Assembly (NCBI RefSeq): GCF_003996985.1
Contig: NZ_RJJX01000001.1
Coordinates: forward strand, 124,001-188,000
Reading direction: 5' to 3'
Origin: Ancylomarina longa
GTDB lineage: Bacteria > Bacteroidota > Bacteroidia > Bacteroidales > Marinifilaceae
Length of the DNA stretch: 64,000 nucleotides
Shown here: piece after piece, positions 28,411-34,902 of the stretch
How positions within the stretch are numbered: position 1 is the first letter of the stretch
How the letters are laid out: each line of letters starts with the position of its first letter
Translations under genes and position numbers: made by a program
The notes under the pieces: model-generated
Seen by the model: the letters and a program-made list of their open reading frames with translations, nothing else
Told to the model about the DNA's origin: nothing
Database searches by the model: none

Positions 28411-29511
28411 ATGAATATAACAGAAATCATATTTCTATGCGCCATTCAAACCGTTGGATTGATGGTTATTTTATCTCAAAAGAAATTTAGAACTCCGGCT
28501 AACATCTTTCTAAATTTCATTCTTTTCACCTTATTGATACATTATGCCTTCTATTATTTCACCTACAGTAATAAGGCATATCAGATCTATACCCCCTATT
28601 TTCTTAGTTTCACTTTTATATCACCACCAGCTATTTATTTTTATTGCCAAACTGTAATAATTGGTAAATTACCTTCAACCAGGAAACTTGTCCCTCACCT
28701 ATTATTACCAATTGGAATGGCTGCTTTGGTATATATCACAAAGGGCACTGAGAACGAAGAAGTCCAACGTTACACAATAAATAGCATTCAATTTTTATTA
28801 GCTTCCATGCTTATCTTATATCCCCTTTTGGTGATTCATAAACTTGCAAAAATTTATCAATTAGAACGCTTTCAGATATTTCAAGTTTTCAAATATAATA
28901 AGGAGAAAACAGTTATGATCAGACTATTAGTTAGTATGATGCTTTTTCATTCCTTGTTATTAATGACCCGGGCAATATTCTTCTGCTTTAAAGAACAGTA
29001 TTTAGATTTTATAGAACTATTGAATATTATTTTCTTACTGGTTTTGAGCTATGTAATAGCTTACCATGTAATTACTCGCCCGAATATAATACATCACAAA
29101 AAAAAGCAACAATCGCTTATCAGTTTCAAGCAATATTCAAAATCCGGTTTAAGTGAGGAAAAGGCAAGAATAATAGCTGCTCGTATCAATTCCTATTATC
29201 AGGAGGAGAAAGTATATTTGGATCCAAATATTTCCTTAAAAATAGTCAGCAAGAGATTGAATATTCCAGCCCATCACATCACCGAAACGCTAAATAGATT
29301 ACTGGGGCAAAGCTTTAATGACTTCACCAACAATTACCGGGTTGAAGCCTTCAAAACATTATTACAAGAGAAGAAATATCAAAATTACTCCATCCTGGCT
29401 TTAGCTTTTGAGGTTGGTTTTAAATCTAAAGCAACCTTCAACCTTGCTTTTAAAAAATTCACAAAGCAGACACCCTCGGAATATCGAAAGACCCTTCTAC
29501 AAAATGATTAA
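28411..29511 (+). CDS. AraC-family regulator with membrane-embedded N-terminus
   Basis: About seven hydrophobic helices occupy residues 1-235. The C-terminal hundred residues form an AraC double helix-turn-helix ('ISLKIVSKRLNIPAHHITET' and 'YSILALAFEVGFKSKATFNL', ending 'FKKFTKQTPSEYRK'). This architecture is common in Bacteroidetes and suggests direct sensing in or at the membrane. It lies 457 bp upstream of the reductive dehalogenase operon and reads toward it, so it is the natural candidate regulator of that operon. That link is inferred from position only. Confidence 0.9.
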   Translation: MNITEIIFLCAIQTVGLMVILSQKKFRTPANIFLNFILFTLLIHYAFYYFTYSNKAYQIYTPYFLSFTFISPPAIYFYCQTVIIGKLPSTRKLVPHLLLPIGMAALVYITKGTENEEVQRYTINSIQFLLASMLILYPLLVIHKLAKIYQLERFQIFQVFKYNKEKTVMIRLLVSMMLFHSLLLMTRAIFFCFKEQYLDFIELLNIIFLLVLSYVIAYHVITRPNIIHHKKKQQSLISFKQYSKSGLSEEKARIIAARINSYYQEEKVYLDPNISLKIVSKRLNIPAHHITETLNRLLGQSFNDFTNNYRVEAFKTLLQEKKYQNYSILALAFEVGFKSKATFNLAFKKFTKQTPSEYRKTLLQND

Positions 29512-29691
29512 AAGCCTATCTTGCAACTATGTGATTAGCCTTCTTTCTAGTTGAATGATTTACCAGAAAAAAATAGTTGGCTGATTTTCCACCATCTATT
29601 TAAACTTATTACTCCTGCTCCTACCGAATCGAAGCACTCCGTAAAATTTCTAATACTTAGGAATCCAAAACGAAGGTGCTATTAATGACAT

Positions 29692-29706
29692 TATCTGTTA
29701 CAGATA
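29692..29706. promoter_or_regulatory. Perfect dyad TATCTG-TTA-CAGATA upstream of rdhA
   Basis: A 6+3+6 perfect inverted repeat lies 262 bp upstream of the rdhA start. It could be a binding site for a dimeric regulator. It is too short and lacks a T-run to be a terminator of the AraC gene. Confidence 0.35.
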
Positions 29707-29884
29707 GGTCGTATTTGTAATTTCTCTCACTATATATCTCTTTTCTCACCATAAGACAGGTGCAAAAAAATCTATCTCTACTAAAACGATACAAATGTCT
29801 CCATATTTGCTACTTACAAGTATTTGCCAGAGTAATAAGACGTCTTAATTTCTTAGGCTTGTCGATTTTAAAACCTTTGCGGGT

Positions 29885-29920
29885 TAGGTTTGTTTCCAAA
29901 ATCAACAAAACGTAGCTACG
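29885..29920 (+). promoter_or_regulatory. Candidate rdh promoter and palindrome
   Basis: TAGGTTTG at 29885-29892 matches the TAnnTTTG -7 consensus. A weak CTTG at 29858-29861 lies 23 bp upstream, slightly beyond the usual 19-21 bp spacing. Just downstream, CGTAGCTACG (29911-29920) is a perfect 10-bp palindrome close to the expected transcription start, about 50 bp before the rdhA ATG, a plausible operator position. Confidence 0.4.
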
Positions 29921-29968
29921 AAACCTTTCCTATCCATTCTAACTTGAAACGAGATTAATAAAAAAGGT

Positions 29969-31384
29969 ATGACAAACAAGAAAACAGACAATTCCAATGC
30001 CATCAACAGAAGAAATTTCCTCAAGCTTGGTGCGGCCGGAGCTGCAATTGGAGCGGTAACACTTCCGGCAAAAGCTAAAGAAAGTGTTGTAAAAAAAATA
30101 GATGAAAAAACAGCCGGTAATTTTATTAAGACACATGATGACTTTCCCCATGAGGTTCGCGATGATTATAAACCTCACAGCAATAAAGATATCATGTTTA
30201 CCGCAGGATGGTGGGGCACTCACCCTGAAGCAACGGATGTTCATGAATCTGCAAAAAAATTCGCAGAAAAAACATTCATGCATTTCGAAGAAAAGAAAGG
30301 TTTTGATCAACTTTCAAAATCTTTAAATGCAGGAGCTTGGGCTCTACATAATAAAGTATCTCCAATGTCATCACAAGCCATATCCGGTGAAGGGATTTTA
30401 AAATGGGATCAATACAAAAAGAAAGAGGGAGAATTCTTACCTCACCACGACTGGGTAAATAGCCACCAATATAAATTTAGTAGTAAAAAGACAGCTTCAG
30501 ATACCATAAAAAGAGCTGCAAGACTATATGGTGCCAGTTTGGTAGGAATTACCAAGCGAGACAAACGCTGGGATTATGCCGATTTTGTTGATCCGCATGC
30601 CATAATGGAAGGTCGGCCGGAAGATGCAATATATGGATGGGAACGATTTCCTTTTGAACCCAAATCGGTTATTGTAATGGCTTTTGAAATGGACTATGAA
30701 GCTATTGCAACTGCTCCAAGCGATGTGGAGGGTGCAGGTGCTGGAACCAAGTATTCTGAAATGACCAAAGTTGCTTACCAGTTAGCCATATTTTTAAAAC
30801 AATTAGGCTATCAGGCAGTACCTTGTGGTAATGATACCGGACTCAGCATTCCATATGCTATTGCAGCCGGACTCGGCGAAGGATCGAGAATGGGAAATTT
30901 GATTACCTATAAATATGGCCCTCGTGTTCGATTGGCAAAAGTATATACCGATTTTGATTTTGTGGAGTACGACAAGCCGATTGAATTTGGAGCAATGGAT
31001 TTCTGTAAAAATTGCATGCGCTGTGCAGATGCCTGTCCGGGAAAAGCAATCTCCTTTGAAAAAGAACCGACTTTTGAACCAGCTTACGATGGAGCATGGT
31101 ATAATGCCAAAGGCGTAAAAAAATACTATATGGATGCAAAGAAATGTTTCCATACCTGGAGTGAATTCGGTACAGATTGCGGTTCCTGCATGGCTTCCTG
31201 CCCTTATAACAAACCCGATTTCTGGCATCACCGTTTGGTGGATAAAATAACTGCTGCCATGCCAGGCCCTGTTCATAACTTCATGCGTGAGATGGATATT
31301 CTATTTGGATATGGAGACGTTGGTAATCCGGAAAAGATAGATGTTTTCTATAATCCGGAAGGAAGAAGTTATAATGGTCATTAA
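29969..31384 (+). CDS. rdhA: Reductive dehalogenase catalytic subunit (Tat-exported)
   Basis: The N-terminus is a twin-arginine signal ('NRRNFLKLGAAGAAIGAV', Arg14-Arg15). The body matches the RdhA family: 'RRAARLYGAS'-like block near residue 182 (here 'KRAARLYGAS'), 'CGNDTGLSIPYAIAAGLGE' with 'SRMG' (residues 286-309), then 'FCKNCMRCADACPGKA' (Cys346, 349, 352, 356) and Cys393 with 'DCGSCMASCP' (Cys404, 407, 411), giving two [4Fe-4S] clusters. Tyr243, Asn288 and Arg307 could correspond to the Tyr-Asn-Arg active site known from PceA; this alignment is inferred. RdhA enzymes use a corrinoid to remove halogen from organohalides outside the inner membrane. The two clusters and the Tat signal argue against epoxyqueuosine reductase QueG. 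It is first in a four-gene operon. Confidence 0.93.
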   Translation: MTNKKTDNSNAINRRNFLKLGAAGAAIGAVTLPAKAKESVVKKIDEKTAGNFIKTHDDFPHEVRDDYKPHSNKDIMFTAGWWGTHPEATDVHESAKKFAEKTFMHFEEKKGFDQLSKSLNAGAWALHNKVSPMSSQAISGEGILKWDQYKKKEGEFLPHHDWVNSHQYKFSSKKTASDTIKRAARLYGASLVGITKRDKRWDYADFVDPHAIMEGRPEDAIYGWERFPFEPKSVIVMAFEMDYEAIATAPSDVEGAGAGTKYSEMTKVAYQLAIFLKQLGYQAVPCGNDTGLSIPYAIAAGLGEGSRMGNLITYKYGPRVRLAKVYTDFDFVEYDKPIEFGAMDFCKNCMRCADACPGKAISFEKEPTFEPAYDGAWYNAKGVKKYYMDAKKCFHTWSEFGTDCGSCMASCPYNKPDFWHHRLVDKITAAMPGPVHNFMREMDILFGYGDVGNPEKIDVFYNPEGRSYNGH

Positions 31385-31402
31385 TCTTTTAAACTAAAAA
31401 TC

Positions 31403-31684
31403 ATGGTTTTTTCAGGAACAGAAACATTATTCTACCTATTGGGGATATTAACTACCCTAATTATTATGGTGCTGATAAAATATAATAAGCAATTTAAATT
31501 TTCGGCTCTAAGCTGGTCATTACTAGGATTAGGTAGTTTCTTACTACTCTTTTGTATTGCATGGTCGGTAAGTTCAGTATTGGAAGGCGTGCCACGAGCT
31601 TCGAGTATGGGCTTGGTGGTATTCGGAATACCATCCATTCTATTGCTCCTATTCGGACGTAAAATAGCTTTAAAAAAGAAATAA
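31403..31684 (+). CDS. rdhB: RdhB-like membrane anchor
   Basis: This 93-residue protein has three membrane helices and, between the second and third, 'EGVPRASSMGLVVFG'. That corresponds to the conserved 'E.EPRAA..G' loop of RdhB proteins, which is thought to dock the exported RdhA subunit at the outer face of the inner membrane. It lies 18 bp after rdhA and 3 bp before the next gene. The small size and topology are normal for the family; the call is strengthened by position. Confidence 0.82.
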   Translation: MVFSGTETLFYLLGILTTLIIMVLIKYNKQFKFSALSWSLLGLGSFLLLFCIAWSVSSVLEGVPRASSMGLVVFGIPSILLLLFGRKIALKKK

Positions 31685-31687
31685 ATA

Positions 31688-32842
31688 ATGCCACTCAATA
31701 AGTTTAAAAAATCACTAATCAACGGGTTTGCACTTGCAAGCCTGTTGGTTGCATTTTATATTGGTCAATCCAGCCAGAAAGAAACAGATGAATTCTCGAA
31801 ATCGCAGGTATTCCGGGAAAGACAAATTGATAAGGTTTGTAAAAAAAACGGCAATATTGCTGCTTATAGTCAAAACCATTTGATTGGCTATGTTTCCATA
31901 GGTAATTCACAAGGCTATGGTGGACCGATGAAGGTATTATTATTATCCGATACCATAGGCAATACGATGGATATCGAATTAATACAGAATTCGGAAACAC
32001 ATGCCTATATCGAAAAATTAAAGAACAAACGATACTTTGAGCAATATCCTAACAAAAAGGTAAACGACAAATATTTGATTCGATCTGATATTTCGGTAGT
32101 TTCCGGTGCAACAGTAAGTTCCAATGCTATAGCACTTGCCAGTAGAGAAGCAGCGTGGAATATTGCCAAAAATAAATTTTCATTACCGCTTCCGGATGTT
32201 GGGATAAGATGGGAAATTGGCAAATATGAATTAATAGTGGTGCTAATCTTTATTCTTGCTTTAATTGCCACTCAATTGAAGTACAAAAAACTAAGGTATA
32301 TAGTCCTTTTCAGTTCCTGCCTGGTGATTGGTTTTTTGCTTAATGCTTCCATTTCCCTTTCGCACATCGGACGGTTATGTTTGGCTTATATCCCGGATAT
32401 CAGGCATCATTTTGTGTGGTGGATACTGGTATTTGGTAATCTTCTTGCCATAGCTGTTATGGGTAAAAATGTGTATTGTAATTCCATCTGCCCTTTTCAT
32501 GCCGGGCAAATTTTCCTGAATAAAATATCAGGAGTTAATTTTAAGATACACCCCGGATTAAGCAAGCATTTGATTCAGACTCCCAAGTATTTGTTATGGT
32601 TGTCCTTAATATTGATCTTGATTTCAAAGAATCCCACCATTTCATCCTACGAACCATTTGCTATGTTTTTCTCTTTAGAAGGAATGGGGATTCAATGGTA
32701 CATTCTGCCGGCAGCATTAATTGGCTCCCTTTTTATCTCCGACTTTTTCTGTCACTATTTTTGCCCTGTTGGAGCAAGCTTTAGATTTTTGATAGAGAAA
32801 CGAAACAAATTAAAGCACCTTATAAGGAAACATCATGAATAA
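31688..32842 (+). CDS. rdhC: RdhC/NosR/NapH-like FMN-binding membrane protein
   Basis: After one N-terminal membrane helix (about residues 10-27) comes a periplasmic FMN-binding domain, with 'VSGATVSS' around Thr142 as the expected covalent FMN site. The C-terminal part has about five membrane helices and two C-x3-CP motifs ('YCNSICPFHAGQIF' and 'FFCHYFCPVGASF'), as in NosR and RdhC. In organohalide respirers RdhC-like proteins are proposed to pass electrons from menaquinol to RdhA or to assist its maturation. Here the full iron-sulfur ferredoxin domain of NosR is absent, matching RdhC. Its last codons overlap a further small ORF by 8 bp. Confidence 0.85.
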   Translation: MPLNKFKKSLINGFALASLLVAFYIGQSSQKETDEFSKSQVFRERQIDKVCKKNGNIAAYSQNHLIGYVSIGNSQGYGGPMKVLLLSDTIGNTMDIELIQNSETHAYIEKLKNKRYFEQYPNKKVNDKYLIRSDISVVSGATVSSNAIALASREAAWNIAKNKFSLPLPDVGIRWEIGKYELIVVLIFILALIATQLKYKKLRYIVLFSSCLVIGFLLNASISLSHIGRLCLAYIPDIRHHFVWWILVFGNLLAIAVMGKNVYCNSICPFHAGQIFLNKISGVNFKIHPGLSKHLIQTPKYLLWLSLILILISKNPTISSYEPFAMFFSLEGMGIQWYILPAALIGSLFISDFFCHYFCPVGASFRFLIEKRNKLKHLIRKHHE

Positions 32843-32933
32843 AAAGAAACAAACACAAATAGCAGCTCTGTTTTTTTATGGAATTATGCTGCTTTCCGTA
32901 CTGGCTTTTTTGGCCACAAATTTAGACTTGTAG
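32835..32933 (+). CDS. 32-residue single-membrane-helix ORF at the end of the rdh operon
   Basis: Starting with an ATG that overlaps the rdhC-like stop by 8 bp, this frame encodes a basic start (MNKKKQTQ) and one hydrophobic helix of about 20 residues, then stops 22 bp before the operon terminator. The overlap, the positive-inside charge pattern and the absence of any other use for the space suggest a real small membrane protein, perhaps a subunit or assembly partner of the Rdh complex. No homologue is recognised. Confidence 0.55.
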   Translation: MNKKKQTQIAALFFYGIMLLSVLAFLATNLDL

Positions 32934-32954
32934 TTGGCGCTAGAGTTGAATGTT

Positions 32955-32999
32955 CGGTTTTAATGGCACTTTAGAAGTGCTATTAAAACCGTTTTTTTT
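32955..32999 (+). terminator. Strong Rho-independent terminator of the rdh operon
   Basis: A 17-bp stem (32955-32971 with 32975-32991, one G-T wobble) around a TAG loop is followed by a T-run at 32992-32999. It marks the end of the transcript that starts ahead of rdhA. Confidence 0.92.
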
Positions 33000-33047
33000 A
33001 TCCGTAAAGCAGTGTTTTAATTTTCGTGCGGTAATAAATCAATAGAT

Positions 33048-33878
33048 TTAATTCACTTTGGTGAAGCAACAATGCTTGTATTTTTTACCTGATCCGCAAG
33101 GACAGGAATCGTTCCTGTTTATTTTTTCTCCTTGCTCAACTGGAGAATTGCTGGAGGCAAATATATATTCCAAATGCTGATAATGGTTTTTCCATTCGGG
33201 ATCTCGCATTTCGCAGAAAGCTACTCCTTTTTTAAAATCAGTAATTTTGCCATCCATCGCATCGATATAGTATTGCAGTTCGATAGCCGTGTGTTTGCCC
33301 TCGAATTTTGGCAAGATTTCTTTGAATTTTTGCAAAGTATCTTCGCGCATCAAATCGCCAAGCACGCGAATGTAATGATCCAACCAATGAAAATTCTCTT
33401 TGTCCAGGATGGAGTGAATTCGGCCAAATTGTTCGTTGTTGGCGTAATACAAGGCTTCGAAGCAATAGATGTACGGCTTTTTATTGTCTTCTTTTATATT
33501 CTCCTCGATAAAATCCAACACCTTATTCACAAACTGATTTGGAAATTTCCGGGCAAGCAAACCCACCAAATAAACGGCTTGTTCATTCATTAAGTCCCAA
33601 TCTTCTTCCACCGTAAACATATCCAGTAATGGCTGAAACAGCTCTTCGCTGAGATGTTTTTCGGCTACGATGGCATACCATAAAGGTGCAGGCAGCATTA
33701 TTCGAAGTTCATCAGAATAGTATGCTTTACCACTGTATGCGTTTTTTAAAGCATAAACCAATTTCTGATTAATGGCCTCGTTGGCATCCTGATTTCTAAG
33801 AAAATCAATAGCCTCGTAAGGAATTCCTTTTGCCTGGGTATCTAATACGTCGAAAGCTTGTTGTATTGTACGGATCAT
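33048..33878 (-). CDS. DUF1186-type protein with SEC-C zinc motif
   Basis: A helical repeat-like body of about 240 residues with the look of DUF1186 ('AIDFLRNQDANEAINQKLVY', 'IYCFEALYYANNEQFGRI') ends in a classic SEC-C motif, 'RNDSCPCGSGKKYKHCC', which binds zinc through C-x-C...C-C/H. SEC-C tails are found on SecA and on many uncharacterised proteins. Function is unknown. It is monocistronic, and a 41-bp tandem repeat lies just upstream of its start. Confidence 0.8.
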   Translation of the reverse strand: MIRTIQQAFDVLDTQAKGIPYEAIDFLRNQDANEAINQKLVYALKNAYSGKAYYSDELRIMLPAPLWYAIVAEKHLSEELFQPLLDMFTVEEDWDLMNEQAVYLVGLLARKFPNQFVNKVLDFIEENIKEDNKKPYIYCFEALYYANNEQFGRIHSILDKENFHWLDHYIRVLGDLMREDTLQKFKEILPKFEGKHTAIELQYYIDAMDGKITDFKKGVAFCEMRDPEWKNHYQHLEYIFASSNSPVEQGEKINRNDSCPCGSGKKYKHCCFTKVN

Positions 33879-33997
33879 ATCTCAAAATTTTGAGGCAAAG
33901 ATATAGAAAAAAGGTAGTGTTAACGGATATTCTTACCTGCTTTAGAATCTCCTTCCTAAAAAAGCACAAAACAAGCTAGTCGGCATCTTAGTTATGG

Positions 33998-34216
33998 TTT
34001 TTTGTACAAAAAGGGACAACTTTTCATCCTAGTAGCTATTTTTTGCACAAAAAGTCATCACTTTTCATCCTAGCAGCTATTTTTTGTACAAAAAATCATC
34101 ACTTTTCATCCTAGTAGTCATTTTTTGCGCAAAAAGGGACAACTTTTCATCCTAGTAGCCATTTTTTGTACAAAAAATCATCAGTTTTCATCCTAGTAGT
34201 CGTTTTTTGTACAAAA
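33998..34216. repeat. Tandem array of a 41-bp unit with a palindromic core
   Basis: Six units recur with exactly 41-bp spacing: the G of the T6-G core falls at 34004, 34045, 34086, 34127, 34168 and 34209. Each unit has a TTTTTTGTACAAAAA-type dyad followed by a short variable block and TTTTCATCCTAGTAG. Degenerate copies flank the array (around 33958 and 34240). In the dyad the central four bases are GTAC in four units, GCAC in one and GCGC in one. The array lies between a transcription terminator and the start of the SEC-C protein gene, and 41 is not a multiple of three, so it is not coding. Confidence 0.92.
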
Positions 34217-34314
34217 AGAGGTTAGTCGTCATGCAAGTTGTCATTTTTGCACTGTATCGCTTCTGATTTTTTATTTTCTAAATGTGCGGCCCAATATATA
34301 GAAGGCTAAATAAT

Positions 34315-34341
34315 AAAAATCCCGGAGTAAAAACTCCGGGA
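34315..34341 (-). terminator. Terminator of the tripartite RND operon
   Basis: On the minus strand TCCCGGAGT (34341-34333) pairs with ACTCCGGGA (34328-34320) across a 4-base loop, followed by TTTTTATT. It lies 31 bp past the stop of the DUF2892 gene. Confidence 0.9.
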
Positions 34342-34372
34342 GTACAAATCAATAAACTAAAACTAAGTGGAT

Positions 34373-34561
34373 TTAATTATCCACTTTAAAAACTTTTCTC
34401 AATATATCCTCCATCAGACACCACTTGGTAATGGAGGATTGTAATAAATTCAATCCAACAAATGCAGTTAAAAACAACCAATTGATGTTTACATAGAATG
34501 CCAGCAAAACACTTACTAAAATTAGGCAACCTGCGATGGCTCTTATTAATCTTTCTCTCAT
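34373..34561 (-). CDS. DUF2892 (YgaP-like) two-helix membrane protein
   Basis: This 62-residue protein starts 'MRERLIRAIAGCLILVSVLL' and has two membrane helices, then a short tail ('SSITKWCLMEDILRK') with one Cys. This is the pattern of DUF2892, the membrane part of YgaP-type proteins, often found with metal or sulfide handling genes. A longer frame reaching 34681 overlaps the neighbouring gene and is rejected. It is the last gene of the RND operon, 13 bp after the preceding stop. Confidence 0.78.
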   Translation of the reverse strand: MRERLIRAIAGCLILVSVLLAFYVNINWLFLTAFVGLNLLQSSITKWCLMEDILRKVFKVDN

Positions 34562-34574
34562 ATTACTGTTTTTT

Positions 34575-34892
34575 TTACAGATTGTGAATAAACTTTTCAA
34601 CATCAATTCTGTAGGCATGTATTGGACTACAGCAATCCATATTTTCATTAAATTCATTAATATGCTCGAACAAAGTATCACAAAGATCTTCCTTCATAAA
34701 TGCAAATGTTGCGATAGAATCGTAATAATCCTTACTGGATGCAAACCAATTTAAGGATTCAGAATTATCAGTTTTCATTTTGTTAAAACCTTTCACATCA
34801 AATTCATTAAAAGTTTCAACCCCTGTATTGTTGTAGATCTTTAATAAATCGTCGTAGAATGCTCTCACACAAAAAATAATTACTCCTTTCAT
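34575..34892 (-). CDS. Small soluble protein of the RND operon, PII/CutA-like candidate
   Basis: This 105-residue acidic protein ('MKGVIIFCVRAFYDDLLKIY', 'FNEFDVKGFNK', 'IATFAFMKEDLCDTLFEHI') has the alternating beta-alpha pattern of a ferredoxin-like PII/CutA fold and a late Cys-Cys pair ('MDCCSPIHAYRIDVEKF'). Similar small proteins accompany heavy-metal RND operons, where a metal-sensing or regulatory role has been suggested. The gene lies 10 bp after the RND pump gene and 13 bp before DUF2892. The fold call is from pattern only. Confidence 0.55.
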   Translation of the reverse strand: MKGVIIFCVRAFYDDLLKIYNNTGVETFNEFDVKGFNKMKTDNSESLNWFASSKDYYDSIATFAFMKEDLCDTLFEHINEFNENMDCCSPIHAYRIDVEKFIHNL

Positions 34893-34902
34893 AGATATTG
34901 TT

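Noticed and set aside
28251-28445. 64-codon minus-strand ORF overlapping the AraC start
   Set aside because: It overlaps a clear gene on the other strand and has no recognisable content.
29969-31384. Epoxyqueuosine reductase QueG
   Set aside because: QueG lacks a Tat signal and is not accompanied by RdhB/RdhC-like membrane proteins; these features point to RdhA instead.
33958-34255. CRISPR-like array
   Set aside because: Units are contiguous at 41-bp period without unique spacers, and no cas gene is near.
34561-34681. Longer N-terminus for the DUF2892 protein
   Set aside because: The added 40 codons overlap the neighbouring small-protein gene in another frame and are not part of the family.
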